A stretch of DNA of 64,000 bases from Gemmatimonadaceae bacterium (GTDB taxonomy: Bacteria > Gemmatimonadota > Gemmatimonadetes > Gemmatimonadales > Gemmatimonadaceae). The position numbers and the translations under genes are program-made. The notes under the pieces were generated by a model. That model did no database searches and had not been told where the DNA came from. It saw only the letters and a list, made by a program, of their open reading frames with translations. The DNA is taken from assembly GCA_019752115.1 (NCBI GenBank), contig JAIEMN010000025.1, forward strand, positions 1 through 64,000, read 5' to 3'. Below are positions 55,005-64,000 of the stretch, piece by piece (position 1 is the first letter of the stretch; each line of letters begins with the position of its first letter).

Positions 55005-58000
55005 GATCCAGCGGGTTCATGGTGATGGGGGCGGCGTCCACGGTGAGCGCGGGCGCGGTGGTGGCGAAGCGGAGCGTGAAGCTGCCGGTGCCGGTGAGGG
55101 TCAGCGTGTTGAACGTGGCGATCCCACCGCTCGCGGTGACGACGGCGTTGCTCAGCGTCCCACCGGTCCCGACTTGAATGGAGGCAGTCACCGGCAGCGT
55201 GGCGCTGGTGCCGGTGGTCACGAGGAGGCCGGCATTATCGCGGATCTCGATCACCGGCTGCGTGGTGAGCGGCGTGCCGCTGGTGCCACCAACCGGTTGC
55301 GTGGTGATCACCAGCGAGGCGGCGACCTGCGTCACCGTGAACGCGTTCGAGGTCGCGTCGGTGAGCGCGCCGCTCGAGAACGTCAGGGTATGACTGCCGT
55401 TGCCGTTGATCTGCAGATCGGGGAAGGTGGCGACGCCGTTCACTGCGTTCACGGTGGCCGTTCCGACGAGGGCGCCGGTGCCGGTGGCGATGGTGACCGT
55501 GACCGGCGCCGAGCTCGAGGTGACGCGATTGCCGCTCGCATCCCGGACCTCAACGACGGGTTGCGTGGTGAACGCCACGCCGCTGACCGCGCCCGCCGGT
55601 TGGGTGGTGATGGCGAGCTGCGTGGCGGGTCCGATCACGGTGAAGCTGCTCGAGTTCACCGACAATGCGGGAGACGCGGTGGTGAACTGCAGCGTATGCG
55701 CGCCACTGCCGGTGATGGCCAGCGTGCCAAATGTCGCGACCCCGTTGGTCGCGGTCGCCGTGAGCGTGCCACCCAACGTGCCACTGCCGGTGGCCTTGGC
55801 GGCCGTGACCACCAGTGAGGCCCCGCTGCCCGACGTGACCACGAGGCCGGCGTTGTCGAGGATTCGCACCACCGGCTGCGTGGTGAACGCGGTGCCGCTC
55901 ACGGCGCCGGCTGGCTCTGTCTGCACGCTGAGCGCGGCCGCCACCTGCGTGACCGTGAAGCTGTTCGATACCGCGGTCGTCAGCGAGCCACTACTGAAGG
56001 TGATCACGTGCGCTCCGCTGCCATCGATGCGGAGGTTCGTGAAGGTGGCCACGCCGCCAACCGCATTGACCGTGGCGGTGCCGACCAGCGTGCCCGTGCC
56101 CGTCGTGATCGCGGCCGTGACCGGCGCCGTGCTCCCCGTGACCAGGGTGCCGGTGTTGTCGCGGATCTCCACCACGGGCTGCGTCCCGAGGGCCAGACCA
56201 CTGACCGCACCCGCCGGCTGCGTCGTGATCGCCAGCTGATCTGCCGCGCCAGCCGCCACGGTGAAGCTGGTCGAGTTCACCGACAGGGCCGGTGACGCCG
56301 TCGTGAACTGCAGCGAGTGTGCGCCGCTGCCGGTAATCGCCAGCGTCGAGAAGGTGGCGACGCCGTTCGAGGCCGTGGCGGTGAGCGTGCCGCCCAGCGT
56401 GCCGGTCCCCGTGGCCTTGGCGGCGGTGACGACGAGCGACGCGCCGCTGCCGGTGGTGACCACCAGCCCGGCATTGTCGAGAATGCGCACGACCGGCTGC
56501 GTCGTGAACGCGCTACCGCTCACGGCCCCCGCCGGCTGCGTCTGCACGCTGAGCGATGCGGCGACCTGCGTGACGGTAAAGCTGGTGGACGCCGCGCTCG
56601 TGAGACTGCCGCTGGTAAAGGTGATCGTCTGCGCGCCGCTGCCATTCACGCGCAGGTTGGTGAAGGTGGCGATGCCGTTGACCGCGTTCACCGTCGCCGT
56701 CCCGACGAGCGTGCCGTTCCCGGTCGTGATGGCGGCCGTCACCGGAGCGGTGCTTCCGGTCACCACCGCCCCACCCGCGTCACGGACTTCGACGACCGGC
56801 TGCGTCGTGAGATTCACGCCGCTGACCGCCCCCCCGGGCTGCGTCGTGATCGCGAGCTGCGTCGCCGGCGGGGCGGTCACGGTGAAGCTCGCCGACGTCG
56901 CGCTCGTGAGCCCCGCACTGGTAAAGGTCAGTGTATGTGCGCCCGTCCCCGTGATGGCCAGGTTGGTGAACGTGGCGACGCCGTTCACGGCGTTCACGGT
57001 GGTCGTGCCACCGAGGGTCCCGGCACCGCTCGCGACGGTGGCCGTCACCGCGGCCGTGCTCGTGCTCACGTTGCCATCGGCGTCGCGCAGCTGCACCACG
57101 GGCTGCGTGGTGAAGGCCACGCCACTCACCGCGCCCGCCGGCTGCGTCGAGATGGCGACCTGTGTGGCGGTGCCAGCCAGCACCGTCAGGCTCGCCGAAT
57201 TGACAGTGAGCGCCGGCGCGGTCGTGCTGAACGACAGCGTGTGCGCGCCACTGCCGGTGATCGCGAGATCGGTGAAGGTCGCGACGCCGTTCGACGCAGT
57301 GGCCGTCAGCGTACCACCCAACGTGCCGGTACCGGTCGCCTTCGCCGCCGTCACGACCAGCGAGGCCCCGCTCCCGGTAGTCACCACCAGGCCCGCGTTA
57401 TCGAGAATGCGGATGACGGGCTGCGTCGTGAAGGGCGTGCTGCTCAACGCACCGGCAGGCTGTGTCTGCACGCTCAGCGACGCGGCCACCTGTGTCACGG
57501 TGAAGCTCGCCGACGCCGCGCTGGTGAGCCCGGCACTGCTGAACGTGATCGTCTGCGCGCCGCTGCCGTTCACCCGCAGGTTGGTGAACGTCGCGATGCC
57601 GTTCACGGCGTTCACCGTGGCGGTGCCCACGAGCGTCCCGTTGCCGCTGGTGATGGCGGCGGTCACCGCGGCGGTGCTGCCGGTGACCACCAACCCGCCG
57701 GCGTCACGCACTTCCACGACCGGCTGTGTGGTGAGGTTCACGCCGCTGACGGCGCCCGCCGGCTGCGTCGTGATGGCGAGCTGCGTTGCACTCGGCGCGG
57801 TCACCGTGAGGCTGTTCGAGGTCGCGCTGGTGAGCCCCGTGCTCGCAAACGTGAGCGTATGCGCGCCCGATCCGGTGAGCACCAGATTGCTGAAGGTGGC
57901 CACACCGTTAACCGCCGTGACGGTCGTTGTGCCGCTGAGCGTGCCCGTGCCGGTCGCCACAGACGCCGTCACCTGCGCGGTGCTCGTCGTGAGGTTACCG

Positions 58001-61000
58001 TCGGCGTCACGGATGGCCACCACCGGCTGCGTCGTGAAGGCCACGCCGCTCACCGCGCCGGCCGGCTGCGTGGTGATCGCGAGCTGGGTCGCGGCACCGG
58101 CCGCCACCGTGAAGCTGGCCGAGTTCACCGACAGCGCCGGCGTGGCGGTGGTGAATTGCAACGTATGCGCGCCGGTGCCGGTGATGGCGAGCGTACTGAA
58201 GGTCGCCACGCCGTTCACGGCCGTGGCGGTCAGCGTGCCGCCCAGTGTGCCGGTGCCCGTCTGCTTCGCGGCCGTGACCACCAGCGAGGCGCCGGTGCCG
58301 GTGGTGATCACCAGCCCGGCATTGTCGAGGATCCGCACGACCGGCTGCGTGCTGAACGCGGTGCCGCTGACGGCCCCGGCGGGCTGCGTCTGCACACTGA
58401 GCGAGGCGGCGACCTGCGTGACCGTGAAGCTCGCGGATACCGCGCTCGTGAGGCTCGCGCTGGTGAACGTGATCGTCTGCGCCCCACTGCCGTTGACGCG
58501 CAGGTTGGTGAACGTGGCGACGCCGTTCACCGCATTCACCGTCGCCGTGCCGACGAGTGTGCCGTTGCCGCTGGTGATCGCGGCGGTGACGGCCGCCGTA
58601 CTGCCCGGCACGACCGCGCCGCCCGCGTCGCGCACTTCGACGACCGGCTGTGCGGTGAGATCGACACCACTCACCGCGCCCGACGGCTCCGTCGTGATCG
58701 CGAGCTGCGTGGCGACCGGCGCCGTGACGGTGAAGCTGTTCGAGGTAGCGCTGGTGAGCCCCGCACTCGCGAAGGTCAGCGTATGCGCGCCGGTGCCAGT
58801 GATGGCCAGGTTGGTGAAGGTCGCGACGCCGTTCACCGCGTTCACTGTCGTGGTGCCACTGAGCGTGCCGGTCCCCGTGGCGATGGTCGCCGTCACCGCC
58901 GCGGTACTGGTGCTGACGTTCCCGCCCGCGTCGCGCAGCTGCACGACGGGCTGCGTCGTGAACGCCACGCCGCTCACGGCGCCCGCGGGCTGCGTGCTGA
59001 TGGCCACCTGCGTGGCGGCGCCGGCGGCCACGGTGAAGCTCGCCGAGTTCACGGTGAGGGCCGGCGTGGTGGTGCTGAAGGAGAGCGTGTGGGCGCCGGT
59101 CCCGGTGATCGCCAGGTTGGTGAAGGTGGCCACGCCATTCACCGCCGTCGCGGTGAGGGTGCCGCTCAGGGTGCCGGCGCCGGTTGCGCGCGCTGCCGTG
59201 ACGACGAGCGAGGCGCCAGTGCCGGTGGTGACCACCAGCCCGGCGTTGTCGAGGATGCGCACGACGGGCTGCGTCGTGAACGCCGTGCCGCTCACGGCGC
59301 CGGCCGGCTGCGTCTGCATGCTCAGCGACGCGGCGACCTGCGTCACCGTGAAGCTCGCCGACGCCGCACTCGTGAGCCCGGTGCTGCTGAAGGTGATCGT
59401 CTGGGCGCCGCTGCCGTTGACGCGCAGATTCGTGAACGTCGCGACGCCGTTCACCGCGTTCACGGTGGCGGTTCCGACCAGTGTGCCGTTGCCGCTGGTA
59501 ATCGCCGCGGTCACGGCGGCGGTGCTGCCACTGACCACGACGCCACCGGCATCCCGGATCTCCACGACCGGCTGCGTCGTGAGGTTGACACCGCTGACCG
59601 CGCCGGCGGGCTGTGTGGTGATCGCCAGCTGCGTCGGCGTCTGTGCGGCCACGGTGAAGCTCGTGGACGTGGCGCTCGTGAGGCCGGTTCCGGTGAACGT
59701 GAGCGTGAAGGCGCCCGTCCCGGTGAGCGCGAGGTTGGTGAACGTCGCCACACCGTTCACGGCGTTCACCGTGGTGGTGCCGCTGAGCGTGCCCGTGCCG
59801 GTCGCGATCGCCACCGTGACGGCGGCGGTGCTGGTGGTCAGGTTGCCATCGGCGTCGCGGATGGCGACGACGGGCTGCGTGGTGAAGGCGCTGCCACTCA
59901 CCGCGCCCGCCGGCTGCGTGGTCACGGCGAGCTGCGTGGGCGCTCCCGCCGCGACGGTGAAGCTGGTGGACGTGACCGACAGCGCCGGCGCCGCCGTGCT
60001 GAATTGCAGGGTATGCGCACCGCTACCGGTGATGGCGAGGTTCGTGAACGTCGCCACACCGTTCACCGCCGTGGCCGTGAGCGTACCGCCGAGCGTGCCC
60101 GTGCCGGTGGCCTTGGCGGCCGTCACGACAAGCGACGCGCCGCTGCCCGTGGTCACGACCAGCCCCGCGTTGTCGAGGATGCGCACCACCGGCTGCGTGG
60201 TGAAGGCGGTACTGCTCACCGCGCCCGCCGGCTGCGTCTGCACGCTCAGCGAGGCCGCCACCTGCGTCACGGTGAAGCTGTTCGAGGCCGCGCTCGTGAG
60301 GCCGGCGCTCGTGAAGGTGATGGTCTGCGCACCACTGCCGTTGACACGCAGGTTGGTGAAGGTCGCGATGCCGTTGACCGCATTCACCGTGGCCGTACCG
60401 ACCAGCGTGCCGTTGCCGCTGGTGATCGCCGCCGTCACCGCGACCGTACTGCCGGTGACGACCGCATTGTTGGCGTCGCGCACTTCCACGACCGGCTGCG
60501 TGGTGAGATTGACGCCGCTCACCGCGCCCGCCGGCTGCGTGGTCACCGCCAGCTGCGTGGCGACCGGCGCCGTGACGTTCACACTGTTGGACGTGGCGCT
60601 CGTGAGCCCCGCGCTCGCAAAGGTCAGCGTGTGCGCGCCAGTACCCGTGATGACCAGGTTGGCGAACGTCGCCACACCGTTCACCGCATTCACCGTCGTC
60701 GTCCCGCTGAGGACACCGGTGCCGCTGGCGATGCTCACCGTGACCGCCGCGGTACTCGTGGTGAGGTTGCCCCCCGCATCACGGAGCTGCACCACCGGCT
60801 GCGTGGTGAACGGCGACCCGCTCACCGCGCCGGCCGGCTGGGTGGTGATCGCCACCTGCGTGGGCGCCCCCGCCGCCACCGTGACGCTCGCCGAGTTCAC
60901 GGTGAGCGCCGGCGTCGTCGTGCTGAACGACAGCGTGTGCGCTCCGGTGCCGGTGATGCTGAGATTCGTGAAGGTCGCAATACCGTTGACGGCCGTGGCG

Positions 61001-64000
61001 GTGAGCGTCCCGCCGAGCGTACCGGTGCCGCTGGCGCGCGCAGCCGTGACCACGAGCGACGCGCCGGTGCCGGACACCACGACCAGGCCGGCGTTGTCGA
61101 GGATGCGCACGATCGGCTGCGTCGTGAACGCCGTGCCGCTCACGGCCCCCGCCGGCTGCGCCTGCATGCTGAGCGAGACGGCCACCTGCGTCACGGTGAA
61201 GCTGTTCGCCACCGCGCTCGTGAGCCCCGCGCTCGCAAAGGTCAGCGTGTGCGCCCCGCTGCCGTTGATCCGGAGATTGGTGAACGTCGCCACGCCATTC
61301 ACGGCATTGACCGTGGCCGTGCCCACCAGCGTACCGGTGCCGCTGGTGATGGAGGCGGTGACCGGCGCCGTGCTCCCGGTGACGGTGTTGCCGATGGCAT
61401 CCCGAATGATGACCACGGGCTGCGTGGTCAGGTCCACACCGCTCACCGCGCCCGCGGGCTGCGTCGTGAGCGCCAGCTGCGTCGGGACCTGCGCCCCCAC
61501 GCTGAAGCTCGCCGACGTGGCACTCGTCAGACCGGCACTCGTGAAGGTGAGCGTATGCGCGCCGGTGCCGGTGATCGTGAGGTTCGTGAAGGTGGCCACG
61601 CCGTTCACCGCGGTCACCGTGGTGGTGCCGCTGAGCACGCCCGAGCCAGAAGCGATGGCGACCGTGACCGACGCCGTGCTGGTCGTGACGTTGCCGTCGG
61701 CGTCACGAACGGCGACCACCGGCTGCGTCGTGAAGGGGCTCGCGCTGACCGCACCAGCCGGCTGCGTGGTGACCGCCAGCTGCGTCGGCGCACCGGCCGC
61801 CACACTGAAGCTGTTGGACGTGGCGCTGAGCGCCGGCGCCGTGGTGGTGAACTGCAGCGCGTGCGCACCGCTGCCGGTAATGGCAAGGTTGGTAAAGGTC
61901 GCGACGCCGTTCACGGCCGTGGCGGTGACCGTGCCGCCCAGCGTACCGCTCCCGCTGCTCACCGCCGCCGTGACCGCGAGGCTCGCCCCCGCCCCCGACG
62001 TCACGACGAGGCCGGCATTGTCGAGAATGCGCACGACCGGCTGCGTGGTGAACGCGGTGCTGCTCACCGCACCGCTGGGCTGGGTCTGAATGCTGAGTGA
62101 GGCGGCCGTTTGCGTGACCGTCAGGCTGCTCGACGTCGCGCTGGTGAGTCCGGTGCTCGTGAACGTGAGCGTGTGCGCGCCGCTGCCGGCGATGCGCAGG
62201 TTGGTGAAGGTGGCCACGCCGTTCACGGCCGTGACCGTGGTGGTGCCACTCAACGTGCCGGTGCCGCTCGCGATCGCCGCCGTGACGGTGGCCGTGCTCG
62301 CGGTGAGATTGCCAGCGCCGTCCCGGATCTGCACGACCGGCTGCGTGGTGAAGTTCACGCCGCTCACGGCACCAGCGGGCTGCGTGGTGATGGCCAACTG
62401 CGCCGGTGCGCCTGCCCCCAGGGCGATCGCCTGCGAGGTCGCGCTGGTCAGCCCGGTGCTCGAGAAGAGAAGCGTATGCGCACCGCTGCCGGTGAGCGCG
62501 AGGTTGGTGAAGGTCACCACCCCGTTGACGGCGTTCACCGTGGTCGTCCCGCTCAGCGTCCCGGTGCCGCTCGCAATCGCCACCGTCACCGCGGCCGTGC
62601 TCGACGTGACGGTGTTGCCGTTCGCATCGCGAATCGCGAGCACGGGCTGCGTGGTGAACGCCGTGCCGCTCGCCGCGCCACTCGGCTGCGTCGTGATCAC
62701 GACCTGGGTCGCGGCGCCGACCGTACCGGTGGCATTGAACGTCACCGGGCTGCCGATCAGCCCAGTCGCCGCTGCCGTCAGCGTGTTCGCGCCGGCGGTG
62801 GTCCCCAGCGTCCATGTCGTCAGCGCCGCGACGCCGCTCGCGTTCGTCACGATCGTCGTGGGACTCGCCGGTGCGGTCGTGCCGCCACCGGCGGTGATGC
62901 TGAACGTCACGTTCACGCCACTGACGCCGTTCCCGTTCGCGTCGGTGACGCGCACACTCGGCGCGGCGGCCACCGCGCTGCCGACCGTAGCCGACTGCGT
63001 CGTCGCGGTCGTGGCCGCGATGGTCGTGGCGGCACCGGCCGTGCCGGTGGCGGTAAAGGTGAGCGGACTCCCCGAGAGACCGGTCACCGTGGCGGTGACG
63101 GTGTTCGCGCCGGCCGTCGCGCCCAGCGTCCACGACGTGAGCGTCGCGATGCCGCTGGCATTGGTCACCACACTCGCCGGGCTCACCGGCGCGATGGTCC
63201 CACCGCCACTCGCCACCGCAAAGACGACGGTCACGCCGCTCACCCCGTTGCCGTTCGCATCGGTCACGCGCACGCTTGGCGCCGCCCCCACTGCGGTCCC
63301 CACCGTGGCGGTCTGCGTCGTGAGCGAGTTGGCCGCGAGCGTCGTCGCCGCGCCCACCGTGCCCGTCGCGTTGAAGGTGACGGGGCTGCCACTCAAACCG
63401 GTGACTGTCGCCGTGAGCGAGTTGGCGCCCGCCAGCGTGCCGAGCGTCCACGACGTGAGTGTCGCGATGCCGCTCGCGTTGGTTGCGACGGTGGCCGGAC
63501 TGGCCGGGCTGCTGCTGCCACCACCTGAGGTCACGGTAAACGTCACATTCACCCCGCTCACCGGATTGCCGGTGGCGTCGGTGACCCGCACACTCGGCGC
63601 GGTGCTGACGGCACTCCCCGCCACGGCGCTTTGCGTCGTCACCGAATTCGCCGCAAGGAGCGCCGGGGCCCCGGCGGCCACCGTGATCGTGCCGGAGGTG
63701 ATTGCGAGCGCCGGCGTGGTGGTCGCAAAGCGCAGCGTGTGCGCGCCAAGCCCCACGAGGTTGAGCGTCGAGAACGTCGCGACGCCGGCCACCGCATTCA
63801 CGGTCGCCGTTCCGGCGAGCGTACCGGTGCCCGAGGCAACGGTGGCCGTGACCGCCAGCGTGGCGCCCGTGCCGGTCGTCACCACGAGACCGGCGTTGTC
63901 GAGGATGCGCACCACCGGCTGCGGCGAGAACGCCGCGCCCGATGTCGCGGTAGTGGGCTGCGTCTGAATGCTGAGCGTCGTCGGCGTCTGCGACACCGTG
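54997..64000 (-). CDS. Giant Ig-like repeat surface protein (5' end outside window)
   Basis: A partial gene of at least 3000 residues, open through the right edge; the first in-window residues already match a repeat, so the start is beyond 64000. It is built of 26 beta-sandwich modules of about 101-104 residues in three types: A (RILDNAGLVVTTG), B (RDADGNLTTSTA) and C (EVRDAGGAVVTGSTA). These are arranged six times as A-B-C (about 308 residues, 924 bases per super-repeat), with shortened A-C units near the C terminus and three longer invasin-like (Big_1 type) modules near 62.7-63.7 kb. Each module contains a TTQPAGAVSG turn and a NGVATFTNL strand. There are no Cys residues in the repeats. Such proteins act as large adhesins or as surface polymers. 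The C terminus (PITMNPLDHE) lacks a sorting signal. High internal identity suggests recent duplications. Confidence 0.82.
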   Translation of the reverse strand, partial: TVSQTPTTLSIQTQPTTATSGAAFSPQPVVRILDNAGLVVTTGTGATLAVTATVASGTGTLAGTATVNAVAGVATFSTLNLVGLGAHTLRFATTTPALAITSGTITVAAGAPALLAANSVTTQSAVAGSAVSTAPSVRVTDATGNPVSGVNVTFTVTSGGGSSSPASPATVATNASGIATLTSWTLGTLAGANSLTATVTGLSGSPVTFNATGTVGAATTLAANSLTTQTATVGTAVGAAPSVRVTDANGNGVSGVTVVFAVASGGGTIAPVSPASVVTNASGIATLTSWTLGATAGANTVTATVTGLSGSPLTFTATGTAGAATTIAATTATTQSATVGSAVAAAPSVRVTDANGNGVSGVNVTFSITAGGGTTAPASPTTIVTNASGVAALTTWTLGTTAGANTLTAAATGLIGSPVTFNATGTVGAATQVVITTQPSGAASGTAFTTQPVLAIRDANGNTVTSSTAAVTVAIASGTGTLSGTTTVNAVNGVVTFTNLALTGSGAHTLLFSSTGLTSATSQAIALGAGAPAQLAITTQPAGAVSGVNFTTQPVVQIRDGAGNLTASTATVTAAIASGTGTLSGTTTVTAVNGVATFTNLRIAGSGAHTLTFTSTGLTSATSSSLTVTQTAASLSIQTQPSGAVSSTAFTTQPVVRILDNAGLVVTSGAGASLAVTAAVSSGSGTLGGTVTATAVNGVATFTNLAITGSGAHALQFTTTAPALSATSNSFSVAAGAPTQLAVTTQPAGAVSASPFTTQPVVAVRDADGNVTTSTASVTVAIASGSGVLSGTTTVTAVNGVATFTNLTITGTGAHTLTFTSAGLTSATSASFSVGAQVPTQLALTTQPAGAVSGVDLTTQPVVIIRDAIGNTVTGSTAPVTASITSGTGTLVGTATVNAVNGVATFTNLRINGSGAHTLTFASAGLTSAVANSFTVTQVAVSLSMQAQPAGAVSGTAFTTQPIVRILDNAGLVVVSGTGASLVVTAARASGTGTLGGTLTATAVNGIATFTNLSITGTGAHTLSFSTTTPALTVNSASVTVAAGAPTQVAITTQPAGAVSGSPFTTQPVVQLRDAGGNLTTSTAAVTVSIASGTGVLSGTTTVNAVNGVATFANLVITGTGAHTLTFASAGLTSATSNSVNVTAPVATQLAVTTQPAGAVSGVNLTTQPVVEVRDANNAVVTGSTVAVTAAITSGNGTLVGTATVNAVNGIATFTNLRVNGSGAQTITFTSAGLTSAASNSFTVTQVAASLSVQTQPAGAVSSTAFTTQPVVRILDNAGLVVTTGSGASLVVTAAKATGTGTLGGTLTATAVNGVATFTNLAITGSGAHTLQFSTAAPALSVTSTSFTVAAGAPTQLAVTTQPAGAVSGSAFTTQPVVAIRDADGNLTTSTAAVTVAIATGTGTLSGTTTVNAVNGVATFTNLALTGTGAFTLTFTGTGLTSATSTSFTVAAQTPTQLAITTQPAGAVSGVNLTTQPVVEIRDAGGVVVSGSTAAVTAAITSGNGTLVGTATVNAVNGVATFTNLRVNGSGAQTITFSSTGLTSAASASFTVTQVAASLSMQTQPAGAVSGTAFTTQPVVRILDNAGLVVTTGTGASLVVTAARATGAGTLSGTLTATAVNGVATFTNLAITGTGAHTLSFSTTTPALTVNSASFTVAAGAATQVAISTQPAGAVSGVAFTTQPVVQLRDAGGNVSTSTAAVTATIATGTGTLSGTTTVNAVNGVATFTNLAITGTGAHTLTFASAGLTSATSNSFTVTAPVATQLAITTEPSGAVSGVDLTAQPVVEVRDAGGAVVPGSTAAVTAAITSGNGTLVGTATVNAVNGVATFTNLRVNGSGAQTITFTSASLTSAVSASFTVTQVAASLSVQTQPAGAVSGTAFSTQPVVRILDNAGLVITTGTGASLVVTAAKQTGTGTLGGTLTATAVNGVATFSTLAITGTGAHTLQFTTATPALSVNSASFTVAAGAATQLAITTQPAGAVSGVAFTTQPVVAIRDADGNLTTSTAQVTASVATGTGTLSGTTTVTAVNGVATFSNLVLTGSGAHTLTFASTGLTSATSNSLTVTAPSATQLAITTQPAGAVSGVNLTTQPVVEVRDAGGLVVTGSTAAVTAAITSGNGTLVGTATVNAVNGIATFTNLRVNGSGAQTITFSSAGLTSAASASFTVTQVAASLSVQTQPAGALSSTPFTTQPVIRILDNAGLVVTTGSGASLVVTAAKATGTGTLGGTLTATASNGVATFTDLAITGSGAHTLSFSTTAPALTVNSASLTVLAGTATQVAISTQPAGAVSGVAFTTQPVVQLRDADGNVSTSTAAVTATVASGAGTLGGTTTVNAVNGVATFTNLAITGTGAHTLTFTSAGLTSATSASFTVTAPPATQLAITTQPGGAVSGVNLTTQPVVEVRDAGGAVVTGSTAPVTAAITTGNGTLVGTATVNAVNGIATFTNLRVNGSGAQTITFTSGSLTSAASTSFTVTQVAASLSVQTQPAGAVSGSAFTTQPVVRILDNAGLVVTTGSGASLVVTAAKATGTGTLGGTLTATASNGVATFSTLAITGSGAHSLQFTTASPALSVNSTSFTVAAGAADQLAITTQPAGAVSGLALGTQPVVEIRDNTGTLVTGSTAPVTAAITTGTGTLVGTATVNAVGGVATFTNLRIDGSGAHVITFSSGSLTTAVSNSFTVTQVAAALSVQTEPAGAVSGTAFTTQPVVRILDNAGLVVTSGSGASLVVTAAKATGSGTLGGTLTATATNGVATFGTLAITGSGAHTLQFTTASPALSVNSSSFTVIGPATQLAITTQPAGAVSGVAFTTQPVVEVRDASGNRVTSSSAPVTVTIATGTGALVGTATVNAVNGVATFPDLQINGNGSHTLTFSSGALTDATSNAFTVTQVAASLVITTQPVGGTSGTPLTTQPVIEIRDNAGLLVTTGTSATLPVTASIQVGTGGTLSNAVVTASGGIATFNTLTLTGTGSFTLRFATTAPALTVDAAPITMNPLDHE
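55012..62724 (-). repeat. 924-base A-B-C super-repeat array inside the giant gene
   Basis: At DNA level the A, B and C module coding units repeat about every 924 bases from about 55.0 to 62.7 kb, mostly with third-position differences. Units near 56-60 kb are the most alike. Such arrays are prone to length change by recombination and to assembly collapse. Boundaries are approximate. Confidence 0.85.

Noticed and set aside
56261-62100. Two plus-strand frames of over 1900 codons opposite the giant repeat gene
   Set aside because: They are antisense to the repeat gene and arise because a periodic high-GC sequence lacks stops in other frames. They have no start site, and their protein composition is Arg/Ala/Val-rich without a fold.

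Overview
The window reads as chromosomal DNA of a high-GC Gram-negative bacterium. The best fit is Gemmatimonadota (Gemmatimonas-like). The reasons are a SusC/SusD pair, many secreted S9/M28/S41 peptidases and lipoproteins with lipoboxes, an LIC_10091-type protein, orphan TonB-plug proteins and many Big_2 (Ig-like) surface proteins. This placement is inference from gene content, not from a marker gene. No rRNA, tRNA, CRISPR array or phage gene was seen.

Region 1 (1-7.5 kb) looks like an accessory island. It has a lower sampled GC than its surroundings and carries only exported proteins of unclear role. It is bracketed by a 39-base imperfect inverted repeat (121-159 and 7435-7473) and has IS21-like repeated ends at 25-71. 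It holds a minus-strand pair (a lipoprotein ending in a JAMM/DUF4329-like metal-site domain, and a small two-cysteine exported protein) and a plus-strand run of a Big_2 lipoprotein and three small exported proteins carrying tail motifs usually seen on secreted nucleases.

Region 2 (7.8-33 kb) is a secretory, peptidase and envelope neighbourhood: FAD oxidoreductase, S41 lipoprotein, a hypothetical protein, S9 peptidase, chemotaxis receptor, two tandem PagL-like lipid A deacylases, M28 peptidase, a HEAT-cyclophilin fusion overlapping a beta-propeller-gamma-glutamyltransferase fusion, a second S9 peptidase, a lipoprotein, the SusD/SusC pair and a short orphan plug protein. Intergenic gaps are short but often filled by large palindromes or tandem repeats.

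Region 3 (33-37 kb) has an LIC_10091-family protein, a minimal ABC ATPase with a small membrane partner, and a MATE exporter. Two inverted copies of a roughly 155-base repeat element bracket the ABC genes.

Region 4 (37-52 kb) is phenylacetate catabolism in two minus-strand clusters: paaG-H-I-J-Y-Z followed by the MATE gene, and paaA-B-C-D. Between them are a fused 2-oxoacid dehydrogenase E1 alpha-beta gene, an OmpA/Big_2 porin-like protein and a GxxExxY protein. Together the paa genes encode the ring epoxidase, isomerase, ring hydrolase/aldehyde dehydrogenase, hydroxyacyl-CoA dehydrogenase, thiolase and thioesterase. The ligase PaaK, the reductase PaaE and a PaaX/PaaR regulator are not in the window.

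Region 5 (52-64 kb) is a minus-strand operon: a giant Ig-like repeat protein (at least 3000 residues, running off the right edge), a six-repeat Big_2 lipoprotein and a TPR membrane protein. The giant gene is built from a 308-residue A-B-C super-repeat.
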